DNA of 64,000 nt from Lysobacteraceae bacterium SCN 69-320 (GCA_001725155.1 MEFP01000008.1:248001-312000), one strand, 5' to 3'; shown: positions 9,962 to 19,974, counted from the stretch's first letter. A program made the numbers and translations. The notes: generated from the sequence alone by a model not told the origin.

Positions 9962-12900
9962 ATGCCCCAGACGCCGGTGAAGATCCCTGGATATGAGTTC
10001 CTGCGCCAGCTCGGCGCGGGCGGCATGTCCACGGTCTGGCTGGCGGTGCAGGAATCGCTGCAGCGCAAGATCGCGATCAAGCTGATGCGGCGCACGCTGG
10101 ATACGGCGTCGGACGATGCGCGCCAGTTCGAGAAGCGCTTCCTGCTCGAAGGCCGCACGATGGCCAAGCTGCCGCATCGCAATATCGTCGCGGTCTACGA
10201 CATCGTCTCCACCGACGAGGTGTCGTACATCGCGATGGAATTCCTCGAAGGCGGCACCCTGTCCGAGCGCATGCAGGCCGGGCTGTCGCTGGCCGATGCG
10301 ATCAGCGTCGTGGTGCAGATCGCCGGCGCGCTGGATTTCGCCCACAGCCAGGGCATCATCCATCGCGATCTGAAGCCCGCGAACATCATGTTCCGCGACG
10401 CGGCCACGCCGGTGCTGACCGACTTCGGCATCGCGCGGCAGCAGGACCAGGCCGCAACGCGCCTGACCCAGACCGGCATGCTCGTCGGCACGCCGAACTA
10501 CATGAGTCCCGAGCAGATCAGCGGCAACGACATCGACGGCCGCTCGGACCTGTACAGCCTCGGCATCATGTTCTACGAGCTGCTGTCGGGGCGCACGCCG
10601 TTCACGGGCGACACGCCGATCGCGGTGATGATGTCGCACCTGACCCAGCCGCCGCCGCCGCTGGAAGCCGAGTTCGCGTATTTCCAGCCGGTGCTCGACC
10701 GCATGCTCGCGAAGAACCGCGACGAGCGGTACGCGACGCTCGGCGAGTTCGTCACGGCGCTGAAACAGCGCGTCGTCGCCAGCGACACCCTGCTGATGCG
10801 GCTGCAGCTCACGCCGGGCATGAGTTCGTCCGAGCAGTTGCGCCAGCTCGGTTTCACCGCGAGCGATCCGGCCGGCAGCGGCCTGCGCAATGCCGGCAGC
10901 CTGTCCGGCTCGTCGCCGCTGCCGCGGCCGCAGGACGTGGCGGCGCGCAGGACCAGCGGCGCCTCGTCGCCGCAGCGTCCGCCCCCGTCGCCGCCGTCGC
11001 GCCGTGCGGCCGCGGCGACCACGCCGCCGCCGTCGCGCCAGCCGTCTGCGCGTCCGCCCCTGTGGCCCTGGCTGGCGGCCGCCGGCGTCGTGCTGGCCGC
11101 GCTGCTCGGCCTGGGCTTCTGGCGCTGGCAGAGCGGTTCCGGCCTGTCGGCCGAGACGCGCGAACTCGTCGGCTTCTGGCTCAAGCAGGCCGAGACCCTG
11201 GCCGGCGAAGGCAAGATGGTGTCGCCGCCCGACGACAACGCCTATCAGGTCGTGCAGAAGGTGCTGCAGAAGGACCCCGACAACGAGGCTGCCCAGGCCC
11301 TGCTCGCGCGCATGGCCCAGGCGCTGCGCGCCGAGGCCGAGGCCGCGCTGGCGAAGAACGATTACGCGCTGGCCCGCGACAAGGTCGACCAGGCGCTGTT
11401 CGTGCGCCGGGACGATGCCGCGGTCGCCGCGCTGAAGCAGCGCATCGACGCGGCCGTCGCGAGCGAGGAGCGGCAGAAACAGCTGGAACAGCTGCTGGCC
11501 GGCGCGGCCGCGGCCGACAAGGCCGGCAAGCCGTTCGGACCCGAGGGCAGCTATGCGCTGCTCGTCAAGGCGCGCGACCTCGCCGCCGACGACGCCACGG
11601 TCAAACAGCGCATGGATGCATTCATCGCGGCCCAGCTCGCGCCGGCGCGCGAGGCGCTGGCCGCCGGCAACAGCGAGCGTGCGAACCTGCTGCTGATCGG
11701 CCTGCGTCCGGAACTCGGCAAGGAGGCTGCATTCACGACGCTGAGCGCCGACGCGACGCGCGCGCAGCAGGCCGCCGGACTGGAAAAGCAGATCGCCGCG
11801 ACCCTGCAGCGGGGCGAGGCCGAGCTCAAGGCCGGCCGCCTGACCGAACCGAGCAGCGCGAACGCGCTGGCCAGCCTGGGGCAACTGCGCGAACTCGCGC
11901 CGCAGGATGCGCGCGTGACCGCGTTCGCCGGCCAGCTCGCCGCGGCGCTGGTCGCCGATGCGCGCCAGTCCGCGGCGAACGCACCGCAGCGCGCGCTGGA
12001 GCGGGCAGAACTCGCGCTGCGCGCCGATCCGGCGCGCGCCGACGCGGCAGCACTCAAGAACGAGATCGAACAGCGTCTGGGCCAGCGTCTGGCCGACATC
12101 GGCCGTGCGCTGTCGCAGGCCAAGCAGGCCATCGCCGAGCAGCGCTATCTCGCGCCGGCCGGCAACAACGCGCGCGAGGCGCTGGCCAACGTGCTCAAGC
12201 TCGATGCACAGAACGCCGAGGCCGGCCAGTTGCTGGCCGAACTGCCGCGGCGCGTGGCCGAAGGAGTCCAGGCCAAGGCCGCGGCCAAGGACACGGCGGC
12301 CGCGCTCGAACTCGCGCGCGGCGGCGCGGCGGCATTCCCGAACGACGCGAACCTGAAGACCCTGCTCGCGCGCACCGAAGCCCAGGCCCAGGGCGAGCAG
12401 CGCGAGGCCGAGGTACAGGCGGCGCGCGAACGCATCGCCAACGCGATCGGCGCCACGCCGGTGCGCGTGGATTCGTTGAACGGCGCGGCCGCGGCGCTGG
12501 CCCCGCTGCTGGCCGCGAATCCGGCCGATGCCGAGACCCTGGCCCTGCGCAGGCGTCTGGCCGAGACCGCAGCGGCGGCGCAACGCGCGGCGACGAATCT
12601 CGCCGACTTCGACGCGTTCGCCGGCTTCCTGCGCAGCAACGACAAGCTGCTGGCCGGCGAACCGGCCGTGGCGACGCTGCAGCGCGACGCGACGGCGCTG
12701 CGCGACCAGCTCGACCAGCTCGAACGCGAACGCCTGGCCGCCCTGCAGGGCGAACTCGTGCTCAACGCGCAGCCCTGGGCGCAGGTCGAATCCGTGGTCG
12801 ACGGCAACCGCAAGGCCGTCGCGCTGCCGGGCGAGGCCAGCACGCCGCTGGCGCTGAAGCTGCCGGCCGGCAACTACGTCATCACCTTCCGTCATCCGCA

Positions 12901-13015
12901 GGCGAGCAAGCCGGTCACGGTCATCGCCAAGGTCGAGGCGCAGCGTCGCGCCGTCGCCAACGCGGCTTTCCCGACCATCTCGGCAGAGGACTATTTCTCG
13001 CGTGCGGGCTGGTAA
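9962..13015 (+). CDS. Transmembrane Ser/Thr protein kinase with five ~103-residue periplasmic repeats
   Basis: A 1017-residue protein. Residues 10-270 are a Hanks-type kinase: glycine loop GAGGMSTVW, catalytic Lys40 (AIK), HRDLKPAN with Asp136, DFG with Asp154, and GTPNYMSPEQ. A Pro/Ser/Arg-rich linker leads to one TM (about 367-387), so the C-terminal half is periplasmic. That half is helical and made of five degenerate repeats spaced 102-105 residues apart (anchor positions about 417, 522, 625, 727 and 830), each with the pattern PxxxNAxxxLxxVLxxDPxNxxAxxLL. The final ~130 residues look beta-rich. AGGAAG lies 8 nt before the ATG. It overlaps the next gene by 14 nt. The kinase call is firm; the ligand of the repeat region is unknown. 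Confidence 0.9.
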   Translation: MPQTPVKIPGYEFLRQLGAGGMSTVWLAVQESLQRKIAIKLMRRTLDTASDDARQFEKRFLLEGRTMAKLPHRNIVAVYDIVSTDEVSYIAMEFLEGGTLSERMQAGLSLADAISVVVQIAGALDFAHSQGIIHRDLKPANIMFRDAATPVLTDFGIARQQDQAATRLTQTGMLVGTPNYMSPEQISGNDIDGRSDLYSLGIMFYELLSGRTPFTGDTPIAVMMSHLTQPPPPLEAEFAYFQPVLDRMLAKNRDERYATLGEFVTALKQRVVASDTLLMRLQLTPGMSSSEQLRQLGFTASDPAGSGLRNAGSLSGSSPLPRPQDVAARRTSGASSPQRPPPSPPSRRAAAATTPPPSRQPSARPPLWPWLAAAGVVLAALLGLGFWRWQSGSGLSAETRELVGFWLKQAETLAGEGKMVSPPDDNAYQVVQKVLQKDPDNEAAQALLARMAQALRAEAEAALAKNDYALARDKVDQALFVRRDDAAVAALKQRIDAAVASEERQKQLEQLLAGAAAADKAGKPFGPEGSYALLVKARDLAADDATVKQRMDAFIAAQLAPAREALAAGNSERANLLLIGLRPELGKEAAFTTLSADATRAQQAAGLEKQIAATLQRGEAELKAGRLTEPSSANALASLGQLRELAPQDARVTAFAGQLAAALVADARQSAANAPQRALERAELALRADPARADAAALKNEIEQRLGQRLADIGRALSQAKQAIAEQRYLAPAGNNAREALANVLKLDAQNAEAGQLLAELPRRVAEGVQAKAAAKDTAAALELARGGAAAFPNDANLKTLLARTEAQAQGEQREAEVQAARERIANAIGATPVRVDSLNGAAAALAPLLAANPADAETLALRRRLAETAAAAQRAATNLADFDAFAGFLRSNDKLLAGEPAVATLQRDATALRDQLDQLERERLAALQGELVLNAQPWAQVESVVDGNRKAVALPGEASTPLALKLPAGNYVITFRHPQASKPVTVIAKVEAQRRAVANAAFPTISAEDYFSRAGW

Positions 13016-13838
13016 GGGAATCGGCTTCCTGCTCGCGGCGCTGTGCGCCGCGGCGCCGGTTGCGGCCGACTACAAGGACACCTACAGCCGTGGCATCAAG
13101 GCCGCGGAGAGCGGCGACTGGGCGACCGTCCGGCAGCGCATGCAGGAAGCGATCGCCGACAACCCGGAGCCGGCGCAGCGCGTACGCCTCTACGGCCAGC
13201 GCTGGGAACCGTATGTGCCGCAGTACTACCTCGGTCTGGCCGCGTTCAACCAGGGCGACTGCGCGACGGCGCTGACGCAATGGCGTTCGGCCGCCAACGC
13301 CGGCGTGATCGGCGGCCTGCCTGAACTCAAATCCGTGCAGGACCGCAACACGGCGACCTGCGAATCGCGTCTGGCGCAGCAGCCCAAGCCGCAGCCGCCC
13401 AGACCCGAACCGCCGAAGAGCGGCGGCACCGTCGCGCCCGACGGCGACACGCCCAAGCCGAATCCGCCCAGGCCCGAGCCTCCGAAACCGGAACAGCCGA
13501 AGCCGGAACAGCCGAAACCGCCGAAACCGGTCGAGACGCCGCAGGCGCAGCGCGTGCCGGCGGCGCTGCTCGACGCCTTCCGCAATTATCTCGGCGGCCG
13601 TTACGCCGACGTCGTGCGGCTCAATCCAGACAGCTTCAACGAGCCGCGAGCGCGTGCGCAGGCCTATCTGATCCGTGCGGCTGCGCGGCAGATCCAGGCC
13701 GAGCTCGACGGCTCCGCCGCCGGCCTCGATGCGGCGCGTGCCGACATCCGCGCCGTGCGCGCGGCCAGTCCGAACCTGACGCCGGATCCGGCGCTGTTCT
13801 CGCCGCGCTTCCGCAGCCTGTACAACGCGACGCGCTGA
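13002..13838 (+). CDS. Secreted TPR-like protein with Pro-rich linker, kinase-linked
   Basis: A 278-residue protein starting with GTG at 13002 inside the end of the kinase gene, which suggests translational coupling. A signal peptide (about 1-22) is followed by a TPR-like helical segment (YSRGIKAAESGDWATVRQRM, then YYLGLAAFNQGDCATALTQW), a Lys/Pro/Glu linker (about 125-180, PKPEQPKPEQPKPPKP type) and a C-terminal helical domain. The linker could span periplasm or peptidoglycan. No enzymatic motif is visible. Its position implies a function with the periplasmic half of the kinase, for example as sensor or effector, but that is inference. Confidence 0.75.
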   Translation: MRAGKGIGFLLAALCAAAPVAADYKDTYSRGIKAAESGDWATVRQRMQEAIADNPEPAQRVRLYGQRWEPYVPQYYLGLAAFNQGDCATALTQWRSAANAGVIGGLPELKSVQDRNTATCESRLAQQPKPQPPRPEPPKSGGTVAPDGDTPKPNPPRPEPPKPEQPKPEQPKPPKPVETPQAQRVPAALLDAFRNYLGGRYADVVRLNPDSFNEPRARAQAYLIRAAARQIQAELDGSAAGLDAARADIRAVRAASPNLTPDPALFSPRFRSLYNATR

Positions 13839-14005
13839 TCCCTGTCGCATCCGCGCGCCGTAAGGCGTTTCCTGCAGGCGGCCGACCGCATCGGCCGCTG
13901 TTCGCTGCGTGGTGCCGAAAGCGTTGCGTTGCGAGGCGGGAAGGACTGCGCTAGCGTGAGGCGGCGCAGGGGGAACTGCGGGGGAACTTGGGCATGGGAG
14001 GCACT

Positions 14006-16849
14006 ATGCGCGCGTTGATCCTGGCGGCCTTGGCCGTCACAGGCATGTTATTCGGCACCGGCGCCGGCGCGGGCAATCCGCCGCCTTCATTCACCGATCG
14101 TCTCGAGGGCGATGCGCCGGCCACCGTGCAGGTCGGCACTTCGATCACTCTGACCTGGGCCGCCGTCGCCCAGGTCTGCAGCTACACCGGCAGCGCGTTT
14201 CCCGCCGGCGTGAGCTTCGGCGACTGGCCGCTGGATTCGGGCTCCACGGCGGCGCCGGCCTGCAACAGCTTCACGAGCTGCGCGGCGCCGCATTCGTCCT
14301 CGCTGTTCCTGAGCGTGCCGGGCAACTATCACTTCCAGCTGAACTGCTTCACGACCGGCGGCCCGGTGGTCAGCTCCAGCACCGACGTCGCCGTCATCGC
14401 CGCGCCGACCTCCGATCGCGTCGTGCTGAGCCTGTCGGCGAGCACGCCGGGGCCGGTGCGTCCCGGCGACACGTTCGACTACACCCTGCAGCTCAACAAC
14501 AACGGCGGCTTCCGCCTCAGCGCGCCGCGCACCACCTTGGCCTTGCCGGCGGAACTCGGCTTCGTCGGCAGCAACTGCGCGAGCGGCAGCGGCACGACGG
14601 CGACCTGGACCCTGGCCAACGGCCTGGGCAGCGGCGAGAGCGCGAACTGCAAGGTGTCGGTGCGCCTCAACAGCCTTCCGGCCGGCGCCGTCGTACAGGC
14701 GACCGCAAGCACCGCATTCACGATCCTGCAGTCGAATTTCACGGTGCGCGCGAGCGAACTCGTCGCGACCCTGCGCCGGTCGCGCGCGCTGAGCCTGACG
14801 CGCAACGGCACGCCGACCACGGCCGATTCGGTCACGCCGGTCCTCAGCGGCGACGGCAGCCTCCTGCTGTTCGCCACGCGCCAGCGCGGCCTGACTGCCG
14901 ACGACAGCAACGCCGGCGGCAGCGACATCGTGCTGACGAACCGCCGCGACGGAACGGCGCGCCTGGTCAGCGTGCGCAGCAGCGACGGTGCCGCGCTGCG
15001 CGGCAACAGTTCGTCGCCGACGATCTCGGCCAACGGCCGCGCGATCGCCTTCATCTTCGAACCGGCCGCTGCCGCGACCGCGGCCGGTGCGCCCAAGGCC
15101 GGCGAGACCGGACAGCTCTGCAGCGCGCCGCCGAACGGCCTGTTCCGGCCGACCTGCACGACGACCGCGCCGAACGGCCAGGCGCTGTCGGGGCCGGCGG
15201 AAGGGCCGACGATGTCCGCCGACGGCAACCTGATGGCGTTCTGCTCCTCGGCCAGCAACTGGGTGTCCGGCGACGGCAACGGCGCGAAGGACGTGTTCGT
15301 CATGAACATGACCAGCGGCGAGGTGTCCCTCGTCTCGACGACCGCCGCCGGCGCGCAGGGCGACGGTGCGAGCTGCGATGCGATGATTTCCGGCAACGGC
15401 AAGTTCGTCGCCTTCCGTACGCGTGCGCCGAATCTCGGCGGCACCGCCAACTGGCAGCTCGTGCGCAAGAACCTCGAGACCGGCCAGATCGAACGCCTGA
15501 GCCAGAGCAGCGACGGCAGTGCGGCGAACGCCGACGCCGGCCGGCCGTCGATTTCCTATGACGGCAAGCGTGTCGCGTTTTCCTCGCGCGCGACCAATCT
15601 GATCTTCGGACTGCTCAGCGGCAACAGCAACGTCTTCATCTACTACACGCCGGGCGCCGCGGCAGTGGGCCTGGATGCCGCGGCTCCGAAGGACCTCGGC
15701 AACGGCCTGTTCGGCGTGCGCAATCGCAGCGGCGGCGCGCCGAACGGCAATGCCGACGATCCGGCGATTTCCTGCAACGGGGGCAGCGTCGCCTTCGGCT
15801 CCACCGCGAGCGACCTCATCAATGGCGATACCGGCGGCACCAAGGACGTGTTCGTCGTCGACGCGCAGACCGGCGCGACGCGCCGCGCGCAATCCACCGG
15901 CGGCCCGGATGCGAACGGTCCGTCGACGAGTCCGTCGCTGAATTGCGAAGGCAGCGCGCTGGTGTTCGAGTCCGCGGCGACGAACATCGACCCGGCCGAT
16001 CCGAATCCGAATCAGGACATCTACGTGCAGGACGATCCGCAGAGCGCATCGGGCACGCCGCCGGCGTCGCTGAGCGCCGCGTTCAGCGGCAACTGGTTCA
16101 ATCCGGGGCAGAGCGGTCACGGCTTTCTCGTCGAAGCGCTGCCTGACGGCCGCTACTACCTGACCTGGTATCTCTACGTCGACGGCCAGCCGCTGTTCCT
16201 GCAGGGCGTGGCACCGGCCAGCGGCAACGTGCTCGACGTACCGGTCTACAGCACGCGCTCCACCGGTTTTCCGGTCGGCGCGGGCGGCGTGACCAACAAC
16301 AATTGGGGCCGTCTGCGCATGACGTTCCTCGACAACGATACGGCCTCGGTGCAATGGACGCCGACCGCGTTCGGCTTCTCTGCCGGCAGCCTGACCTTGC
16401 GCCGTCTGACTGTGCCGGCGCTGGTCCAGGCCGATCTGCCGACGGCCACGGTCAAGGCCTGCTACAGCGGCGTCTGGTTCGAGCCGGCGCGTTCGGGCTA
16501 CGGCTTCAATCTCGAAGCGGTCGACCAGGGCGGCGGCAATCGCGCGCTCGTGGCCTACTGGTATACCTACCGGCCCGACGGCAGTCCGCTGTGGCTCAGC
16601 GGCGTGGGACGGCCGTTCGGCAACGCCGTCCTCATCGATCTCTACCAGGGCGGCGGCAGCGGCGCGCAGTTCCCGTTCAACTTCGCTGCCGATGCGGTCA
16701 CGCAGACCCGCTGGGGCAGCGTGACCCTGCGCTTCACCTCGAACAACACGCTGGACGTGAGCTATGCGCCGGAGGTCAGCGGTTACGCCGCCGGCACTGC
16801 CACCTTGGCGCGTCTGACCGAACTGGCCGGCCGCTCCTGCGTGAACTGA
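14006..16849 (+). CDS. Large secreted beta-propeller protein with DUF11-like domain and duplicated C-terminal module
   Basis: A 947-residue exported protein. The signal peptide (about 1-28) is followed by an Ig-like segment, a DUF11-type surface repeat (RPGDTFDYTLQLNNNGG, about 130-245), and a propeller of WD40/PD40-like blades (about 250-680; typical blade text SVTPVLSGDGSLLLFATR). The end holds two related modules of about 110 and 125 residues, starting near 691 (FSGNWFNPGQSGHGFLVE) and 817 (YSGVWFEPARSGYGFNLE). The ATG at 14006 has GGGAGG 5 nt upstream. It is probably a surface or extracellular binding protein. No catalytic motif was recognised. A bidirectional terminator separates it from the convergent porin gene. 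Confidence 0.75.
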   Translation: MRALILAALAVTGMLFGTGAGAGNPPPSFTDRLEGDAPATVQVGTSITLTWAAVAQVCSYTGSAFPAGVSFGDWPLDSGSTAAPACNSFTSCAAPHSSSLFLSVPGNYHFQLNCFTTGGPVVSSSTDVAVIAAPTSDRVVLSLSASTPGPVRPGDTFDYTLQLNNNGGFRLSAPRTTLALPAELGFVGSNCASGSGTTATWTLANGLGSGESANCKVSVRLNSLPAGAVVQATASTAFTILQSNFTVRASELVATLRRSRALSLTRNGTPTTADSVTPVLSGDGSLLLFATRQRGLTADDSNAGGSDIVLTNRRDGTARLVSVRSSDGAALRGNSSSPTISANGRAIAFIFEPAAAATAAGAPKAGETGQLCSAPPNGLFRPTCTTTAPNGQALSGPAEGPTMSADGNLMAFCSSASNWVSGDGNGAKDVFVMNMTSGEVSLVSTTAAGAQGDGASCDAMISGNGKFVAFRTRAPNLGGTANWQLVRKNLETGQIERLSQSSDGSAANADAGRPSISYDGKRVAFSSRATNLIFGLLSGNSNVFIYYTPGAAAVGLDAAAPKDLGNGLFGVRNRSGGAPNGNADDPAISCNGGSVAFGSTASDLINGDTGGTKDVFVVDAQTGATRRAQSTGGPDANGPSTSPSLNCEGSALVFESAATNIDPADPNPNQDIYVQDDPQSASGTPPASLSAAFSGNWFNPGQSGHGFLVEALPDGRYYLTWYLYVDGQPLFLQGVAPASGNVLDVPVYSTRSTGFPVGAGGVTNNNWGRLRMTFLDNDTASVQWTPTAFGFSAGSLTLRRLTVPALVQADLPTATVKACYSGVWFEPARSGYGFNLEAVDQGGGNRALVAYWYTYRPDGSPLWLSGVGRPFGNAVLIDLYQGGGSGAQFPFNFAADAVTQTRWGSVTLRFTSNNTLDVSYAPEVSGYAAGTATLARLTELAGRSCVN

Positions 16850-16908
16850 GGCGCGCTGCGGCAACGGCGTCGCGAGGCTCCGTTGCCGCCGTCGACGATG
16901 CGGAAATG

Positions 16909-16934
16909 AAAACGGCGCCCCGGGGCGCCGTTTT
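16909..16934. terminator. Bidirectional rho-independent terminator
   Basis: A perfect 26-nt palindrome with AAAACGGCGCCCC as left arm and its reverse complement as right arm, giving U-runs in both directions. It lies between the convergent propeller gene and FadL porin gene. A second small dyad (GCAACGG, 12-nt loop, CCGTTGC) sits at 16861-16886. Confidence 0.85.
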
Positions 16935-16957
16935 CGTCATGATCGACAGGGCCGGCT

Positions 16958-18253
16958 TCAGAAGCGATAGACACCCGACATCGAGTAGGTGTCGAGACCG
17001 TCGGACAGATCCGCGCCGAAATCGAGCTGGAAGCGCTTGAAGGCCCAGCCGCCGCCGACGCTGACATGGTTCTCCGCGCCGCGGCCGCCGGCGAACAGGG
17101 TCGCGAGCACGGCCTGCGTCGCATCCGCCGGCGTTCCCTTGAATGCGACCGAGTGGCGCGGGTCGTGCCAGAAACCGGCGCGCACGCTGAACGGTGCGGC
17201 CATGCTGGCGAAGGTGTATTCCGCGCCGAGGTGGGCTTCGGTGCCGTCTTCCAGATAGAGACGGTTCGCCGCGCCCTGGATGTCGAACAGCGTGTTGACG
17301 TTGTCGGTCAGCTGCGAGTACATCACGCGGTCGAGATCGAAGTTCACGACGAGGGCATCGGTCGGACGCCAGGACAGGCCGACGCCGAAGATGTCCGGAA
17401 TGTCGAAGCGCACTTTGTTCAGCGACGTGAAAAGTTCCGGCGCCGGCAGCGGATTGCCGTCGACGTCGTTGTACAGCACGTTGATGGCCTTGTAGTCGAA
17501 GCGCGGCGCCTTGCGGTAGGTCGCGCCGAGGCTGAACTGGTCGCTGAGCTTGAAGCGCGCGCCGACGTTGAAGCCGAACGCGTTGTCGTCGCCGTTCTGG
17601 AACTGGCGCGAGGCGACCGAGATGTTCTGCGGATCAATGTCGTCGACGCGCACGGTCGCCGTGTCGAAACGGAAGTCGTAGCGCGTCAGGCCGACGCCGA
17701 GCGAGACATTGTCGTTGACCTTGTAGGCCGCGGCGGCGCCGAGGCTGACGATCTTGAGGTCGGCGATCGAGCGGAACGGGAACAGGCGGAATTCGCCGAC
17801 GTCGGCGCCGTTGAGCGTCGAGAAGTCGGTTTCGAAGCGCGCGAGTTCGTGGCGGTAGAGCGCGAACGACCAGCGGTCATGCGGAATCACGACCGACAGA
17901 TAGGAAAGGTTGGTGTTGGAACTGTCGGCATCGCTGATGTTCAGGCCGCTGGCGCTGAACGGACTGATCGACGCGGTGCCGCCGTCGATATACGGCGTGC
18001 TGTAGGAGGTATGACGTGCTTCGAGCGAAATCTCGGTTTGCACGAGCTGGGTCAGGCCGGCCGGATTGGTGTAGGCGGCGGTCGCGTCGTCGGCCAGGCC
18101 GAGGAAGGCGCCGGCCATGCCGAGACTGCGCGCACCGGGACTGGAAAAACTGAACGGAATGCTGGCGTTGGTCTCCGAGTCCGTGATCGCGAACGCGCTG
18201 CCGGCGAAACCGAACAGGGCGGCCGTAACGGCCATGCAAAGTACACGCTTCAT
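16958..18253 (-). CDS. fadL: OmpP1/FadL-family outer-membrane transport protein
   Basis: A 431-residue protein with a signal peptide (about 1-22) and the family start of the mature chain: Phe/Ser-rich lead, then GARSLGMAGAFLGLADDATAAYTNPAGL, the conserved N-terminal plug motif including the NPA turn. The remainder alternates polar and hydrophobic residues as expected for a 14-strand barrel and ends in Phe (MSGVYRF), as outer-membrane proteins do. The family carries long-chain fatty acids or other hydrophobic compounds across the outer membrane. The symbol is given by family, because xenobiotic-transporting relatives share these motifs. Confidence 0.88.
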   Translation of the reverse strand: MKRVLCMAVTAALFGFAGSAFAITDSETNASIPFSFSSPGARSLGMAGAFLGLADDATAAYTNPAGLTQLVQTEISLEARHTSYSTPYIDGGTASISPFSASGLNISDADSSNTNLSYLSVVIPHDRWSFALYRHELARFETDFSTLNGADVGEFRLFPFRSIADLKIVSLGAAAAYKVNDNVSLGVGLTRYDFRFDTATVRVDDIDPQNISVASRQFQNGDDNAFGFNVGARFKLSDQFSLGATYRKAPRFDYKAINVLYNDVDGNPLPAPELFTSLNKVRFDIPDIFGVGLSWRPTDALVVNFDLDRVMYSQLTDNVNTLFDIQGAANRLYLEDGTEAHLGAEYTFASMAAPFSVRAGFWHDPRHSVAFKGTPADATQAVLATLFAGGRGAENHVSVGGGWAFKRFQLDFGADLSDGLDTYSMSGVYRF

Positions 18254-18423
18254 CGAGTGATCTCCCCAGAAGGAAACAATGCGCAGCAGTCGCCCCGCGA
18301 GACTCCCAGCGACGGCCTACGCGGCGGATGTTAACACCGAGTTATGTCGGCCGTGTGCCGGCGACCTGCGGCGCTTGACCTATACTGGTCTGCCTATTAC
18401 GTGAAATCGGGGGTAAACACGTC

Positions 18424-19377
18424 ATGGTTACCTGGCTTGCCGTCGTTCTGGCGGTCGTCGCAGTGATTGCCTTGTTCAAGACCATACGTACCGTGCCTCA
18501 AGGATACGAATGGACGGTGGAGCAGTTCGGCAAGTACATGCGCACCTTGTCGCCGGGTTTCCACATCTTGATTCCGTGGATCCAGCGCGTCGGCCGCAAG
18601 ATGAACATGATGGAGCAGGTGCTGGAGATTCCGTCCCAGGACGTCATTACCAAGGACAACGCCGTGGTCCGCGTCGACGGTGTCGTGTTCTTCCAGGTAC
18701 TGGATGCGGCCAAGGCCGCCTACGAAGTCTCCAATCTGGAACAGGCGACGATCGCGCTGGTCATGACCAACATCCGCACCGCGATCGGCTCTATGGATCT
18801 CGACGAGTCGCTGTCCAAGCGCGACGAGATCAACGCCAAGCTGCTGCGCGTCGTCGACGATGCGACCCATCCCTGGGGCATCAAGGTCACGCGCATCGAA
18901 CTCAAGGACATCCAGCCGCCGCGCGATCTCGTCGAATCCATGGCGCGGCAGATGAAGGCCGAGCGCGACAAGCGCGCCGCCGTGCTCGAAGCCGAAGGCG
19001 CACGCCAGTCGGAAGTGCTGCGCGCCGAAGGCGAGAAGCAGGCCGCCATCCTCGAAGCCGAAGGACGCCGCGAGGCGGCCTATCGCGAAGCCGAAGCGCG
19101 CGAGCGTCTGGCCGAAGCCGAAGCCAAGGCCACGACGATGGTGTCCGAGGCGATCGCCAAGGGCGACGTCAACGCGCTGAACTATTTCGTCGCGACCAAG
19201 TACGTCGAGGCGTTCAAGGCGGTCGCGACCTCGCCGAACCAGAAAGTCCTGATGATGCCGATCGAGGCCACCGGCGTGCTCGGTTCGCTGGCCGGCATCG
19301 CCGAACTCGCCCGGTCCGCCAGCGCGGCCGCGGCGAATGCCGAAGCCAAGCGGCCGCCGCCGAACAAGCCGGTCTGA
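18424..19377 (+). CDS. qmcA: SPFH/band-7 membrane protein, QmcA-like
   Basis: A 317-residue stomatin-family protein. An N-terminal TM (about 2-20) leads into the SPFH domain (VPQGYEWTVEQFGKYMRTLSPG and DVITKDNAVVRVDGVVFFQV), then a long Ala/Glu/Arg coiled coil (about 175-245) and a C-terminal Pro/Ala-rich tail. These proteins form membrane microdomain cages and influence the stability of membrane proteases. The next gene, beginning 11 nt after its stop, encodes an NfeD-like protein, the usual genetic partner, so they form one unit. Confidence 0.92.
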   Translation: MVTWLAVVLAVVAVIALFKTIRTVPQGYEWTVEQFGKYMRTLSPGFHILIPWIQRVGRKMNMMEQVLEIPSQDVITKDNAVVRVDGVVFFQVLDAAKAAYEVSNLEQATIALVMTNIRTAIGSMDLDESLSKRDEINAKLLRVVDDATHPWGIKVTRIELKDIQPPRDLVESMARQMKAERDKRAAVLEAEGARQSEVLRAEGEKQAAILEAEGRREAAYREAEARERLAEAEAKATTMVSEAIAKGDVNALNYFVATKYVEAFKAVATSPNQKVLMMPIEATGVLGSLAGIAELARSASAAAANAEAKRPPPNKPV

Positions 19378-19387
19378 GCGCGACGCC

Positions 19388-19828
19388 ATGGATCTGATCG
19401 CACTCTGGTGGATCGCCGCGCTGCTGCTGATCGCCGCGGAAATCGTGCTGCCGGGATTCTTTCTGCTATGGATAGGCCTGGCTGCGGCCGGTGTCGGTGC
19501 GCTGCTGTTGCTGGTGCCGGGACTGAGTCTGCTGGGTCAGGCCGTCGTCTTCGCCGTGCTCGCGTTCGCGAGTTGCTTCGGCTATCGGCGTCTCGCGCGC
19601 GACAGTCTGCGCGCGACGCCGGCGCCGACCTTGAACCGGCGCGCCGAGCAGCTGATCGGCCAGCACTATGTGCTGGCCACGGCGATCGAGAACGGTCGCG
19701 GCAAGGCCCGCGTTGGCGATTCGCTGTGGTCGGTCGAAGGTCCGGATCTGCCGGCCGGAAGCCGTGTCGCCGTCGTCGGCGTCGACGGATCCCTGCTGCG
19801 CGTGCGCGCCGCCGACGCGGTGGACTGA
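19388..19828 (+). CDS. NfeD-like membrane protein (short form)
   Basis: A 146-residue protein with two to three N-terminal TMs ([41 protein letters not shown] and a following one) and a C-terminal soluble OB-fold-like domain (about 85-146: [35 protein letters not shown]). It lacks the N-terminal protease domain of long NfeD proteins. Short NfeD proteins pair with stomatin-type SPFH proteins, here the gene immediately upstream. The ATG at 19388 is chosen because upstream in-frame sequence lies inside the qmcA-like gene. Confidence 0.85.
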   Translation: MDLIALWWIAALLLIAAEIVLPGFFLLWIGLAAAGVGALLLLVPGLSLLGQAVVFAVLAFASCFGYRRLARDSLRATPAPTLNRRAEQLIGQHYVLATAIENGRGKARVGDSLWSVEGPDLPAGSRVAVVGVDGSLLRVRAADAVD

Positions 19829-19974
19829 AGCGCGCCGCCGCAGCAATGCCGACGCCGGTATCTGTCTCGGCGCGAAGCCGCGAATCGCGTGTCGTCCGGG
19901 TTGTAGCGGCGCGGCGCCGCCGCCGTGCCGGCGTTCTCCGGTCGGATCGCGCTGCCGCGGCGAGGGTAATGCGC

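Noticed and set aside
14087-16864. A 925-codon minus-strand frame opposite the secreted propeller gene
   Set aside because: Same GC-driven antisense effect. The plus strand has a signal peptide, family domains and a strong ribosome site.
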